A DNA stretch of 64,000 nt from Terrimonas ginsenosidimutans (GTDB taxonomy: Bacteria; Bacteroidota; Bacteroidia; Chitinophagales; Chitinophagaceae). This document shows, one piece after another, positions 62,465 through 64,000 of the stretch (positions are counted from its first letter, which is position 1; every line of letters starts with the position of its first letter). The position numbers and the translations under genes were made by a program. The notes below the pieces were generated by a model, which was not told the DNA's origin, ran no database searches, and saw only the letters and a list, made by a program, of their open reading frames with translations. The stretch lies in assembly GCF_022012415.1 (NCBI RefSeq), contig NZ_JAKLTR010000001.1, positions 434,001 through 498,000 on the forward strand, in the 5' to 3' direction.

Positions 62465-63091
62465 TTATGGATCTGTGCGCGGTTTTTTATATCGCTTAAT
62501 ACTTTTAAGATATCGCGTACCTTTTGTGGTTTCAAATCTTGTGGGCACCTGTTGCCACTTTCCCTCATTGTCAAAGTCCCAAACAAGGAAATGAAGATGC
62601 GGAAATGCTGCGTAACCAGTTTTACCACTTAGTGCGATGACCTGTCCTTTTTTGACCGTATCACCAACATTTACCAGTGCACCATCTTTTTGAAGATGCC
62701 AGTATCCAGCCCTGGAACCATCTGCATGTTGAATAACGATGTTATTTCCATCTGCCCGGTATTTTTTGTTAAGACCTCCACGCTCTCCATCTTCCTTCAC
62801 CCGGACCACAATACCATCACGTGCTGCACAGATCTTTGTTCCGCGTTTCATTTTGAAATCCAGGGCTGCCCTTTCTTTGTGTGAGAACCGGCTGAAATAC
62901 CCCTGAACCATCCAGTAACTTTTTCCCTGTTCATAAGGAAGCGCATATACATAACTGCTGTCGTCTACAATGATCCCACGCTGTAACTTTCTTACTTCTT
63001 CACGTAGTGGATTTTTGCTGACAGAACATCCAGCACCCAGGAAAGAAGCAAAAAGAAGAAGTTTCGTTATCGAAAGCCTGCTAAAGTTCAT
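62465..63091 (-). CDS. M23 family metallopeptidase lipoprotein (LytM-like)
   Basis: A 208-residue cell-wall endopeptidase-type protein. The leader ends in a lipobox (FLGAGCS). The M23 domain (about 70-180) has the first metal region FSRFSHKERAALDFKM (His and Asp ligands), the segment GNNIVIQHADGSRAGYWHL and the final HLHF motif at AAFPHLHFLVWDF. GDTVKKGQVIALSGKTGYA is typical. The spacing of the first ligands follows a subgroup of M23 proteins rather than classic LytM, but the active site appears complete. It likely acts on periplasmic peptidoglycan. Confidence 0.88.
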   Translation of the reverse strand: MNFSRLSITKLLLFASFLGAGCSVSKNPLREEVRKLQRGIIVDDSSYVYALPYEQGKSYWMVQGYFSRFSHKERAALDFKMKRGTKICAARDGIVVRVKEDGERGGLNKKYRADGNNIVIQHADGSRAGYWHLQKDGALVNVGDTVKKGQVIALSGKTGYAAFPHLHFLVWDFDNEGKWQQVPTRFETTKGTRYLKSIKRYKKPRTDP

Positions 63092-63191
63092 GGCTGGAAA
63101 TTAAGCAGCGCAGGCCGAATAAAGGGTTAAAATTTTGTAAGAAGATTAAAAATACGGAAGGATACCTGGAGCTTTAAGATCTGTTTGACCA

Positions 63192-63719
63192 TCATGATTT
63201 AAAGCCCTCACACATTTTTTTTAGGTTGACCAGTCCCTGTTCAAATTGTTTGTTGAGACTTTTATTCAGCATTGGCCCCATTAGGCGGGCGATGGGCCAG
63301 GGCAATTCGCCGCTGTTCTGCCAGGTTACTTTTGTATCCTCATTGCCCCAATGTTCGAAAAGCCAGTTGTCTTTGGCCTTACTTGCAAAAGGTTTTACAA
63401 ACTCCAGTTGAAAATGAATATGTTTACTATCAAGGCTTAACAAGGTTAGACTCCCAATACCGACTTTTCTTCCCTCCCAGCTGTAACGATGCCCCTTTGT
63501 TTTAGGCTCTCCTGTAATGGTCGCTTTAGAAGAAGGATCCATTTGCTGCCAGGGGTTCCAGGCCCGATAGTGATTAAGATCTCCAACATTGTTCATCACA
63601 ATATCCGCCGGGCAATGTATAACGATTGTCTTTTCGATGTTAAACCGTTTGGGCAGAAAGGCGGCCACAAATAGTAATAAGGCAATAAAGCTGGCAAAAA
63701 CTATTACAAAAGTGATCAT
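63192..63719 (-). CDS. SRPBCC (polyketide cyclase-like) protein with membrane anchor
   Basis: A 175-residue protein. The first 25 residues form a hydrophobic helix (FVIVFASFIALLLFVAAF), followed by a START/SRPBCC domain: KTIVIHCPADIVMNNVGDLNHYRAWNPWQQMDP, GHRYSWEGRKVGIGSLTLL, TWQNSGELPWPIARLMGPMLNKSLNKQFEQGLVNLKKM. This type is widespread in Bacteroidota and binds unknown hydrophobic ligands. No operon partner is evident. Confidence 0.87.
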   Translation of the reverse strand: MITFVIVFASFIALLLFVAAFLPKRFNIEKTIVIHCPADIVMNNVGDLNHYRAWNPWQQMDPSSKATITGEPKTKGHRYSWEGRKVGIGSLTLLSLDSKHIHFQLEFVKPFASKAKDNWLFEHWGNEDTKVTWQNSGELPWPIARLMGPMLNKSLNKQFEQGLVNLKKMCEGFKS

Positions 63720-64000
63720 GTAGGTGGTTTTGGTCTGTCAAATTACTGAATTGGCGTGGAAGACGCAAGATTCGTATTTGCAGACTGTTCAGAACGAACT
63801 TTCCAGGGCGAATAGCCGGAATTGAATGCCTGGCATGTATGGGCATATTTTTGCCTCCCGATTTGTTATCAGGCAGAAGATGACGATTAATATTTTATCC
63901 GGTTGATCTTTAACTGATTCGTTTTGTCTTTATTTAATATCCCTCACTCTTATCAGCGTGAAGGTGCTGAATAATATTAAGCATCGCCTCTTACGAAAAG
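63720..64000. other. Right edge without a recognised gene
   Basis: No open frame with a domain or good start is seen in the last 281 bases; the next gene presumably lies beyond the edge. Confidence 0.4.

Noticed and set aside
1-64000. GC-skew sign change as proof of the origin
   Set aside because: Hand counts of several 60-base lines on either side gave mixed signs, even within one strand class, so this cannot be used without a computed cumulative skew.
1-64000. CRISPR array, phage genes, insertion sequences or a classic defence island
   Set aside because: No direct-repeat/spacer pattern, no transposase or integrase motif, and no Cas, restriction or toxin-antitoxin gene was seen.

Overview
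The window reads as a chromosomal segment of a Bacteroidota bacterium, most likely Chitinophagales/Sphingobacteriia-like. The evidence is: starts preceded by A-rich tracts rather than Shine-Dalgarno sites; TAnnTTTG -7 promoter boxes; a DUF2480 protein, a bacterial GH3-family enzyme and a Bacteroidota-type TonB; a type IX secretion-type C-terminal tail on an exported sugar dehydrogenase; and Kdo genes (kdsB, kdsD) for an outer-membrane LPS. No phage, transposase, plasmid backbone or CRISPR array was found. Most of the content is housekeeping.

Layout. 0.5-9.6 kb: M28 peptidase, feoB, class A serine hydrolase, M20 amidohydrolase, chrA, nadD, feoA, ybeY. 9.6-11.2 kb: a 1.6 kb gene-free stretch with a palindromic repeat and two parS-like sites, leading into mnmG and a TonB. 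14.2-20.4 kb: a minus-strand block holding an SSB-like protein, a PIF1-like helicase with HRDC/HTH tail, a SET-domain protein, an ATP-grasp ligase and an ATP-grasp-SET fusion. 20.7-26 kb: L,D-transpeptidase, zinc-ribbon methyltransferase, tRNA-Phe, recQ. 26.4-32.6 kb: kdsD-manC-VOC, exonuclease, RidA, YjbR and aminotransferase genes, then nadA. 32.6-33.5 kb: a gene-free AT-rich stretch with clustered DnaA-box-like nonamers, proposed here as a candidate replication origin. 33.5-41.5 kb: ppiD, DUF2480, corA, YihY, ClC channel, kdsB. 42.5-48.2 kb: sterol-desaturase-like, DUF2007-like, dnaN, a YbjN-like gene pair including a cytosolic trypsin-like fusion, recX. 48.3-63.7 kb: secreted sugar dehydrogenase, omega-amidase, S41 peptidase, thiL, inositol monophosphatase, a GT2 fusion, GH3, LysE, mtgA, a nicotinamide riboside kinase/pnuC pair, M23 and SRPBCC proteins.

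How the genes work together. NAD supply is represented by nadA (de novo), nadD (shared step) and the overlapping pnuC/riboside-kinase pair (salvage). Envelope building is represented by kdsD, kdsB, manC, mtgA, the L,D-transpeptidase, the M23 peptidase, ppiD and the GT2 fusion. Iron uptake is split between separate feoA and feoB loci. Replication and segregation features (dnaN, parS-like sites, DnaA-box cluster, mnmG, two helicases, SSB-like protein) lie within about 35 kb of each other, which is consistent with an origin-proximal location.

The best candidates for something undescribed are the SET/ATP-grasp three-gene cluster (14.2-17.3 kb), the cytosolic trypsin-zinc ribbon-YbjN fusion with its YbjN-like partner (45.2-47.7 kb), and the GT2 protein fused to a degenerate phosphoglycosyltransferase-like tail (55.4-57.3 kb). 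No search could be run, so all family names rest on motif recognition.
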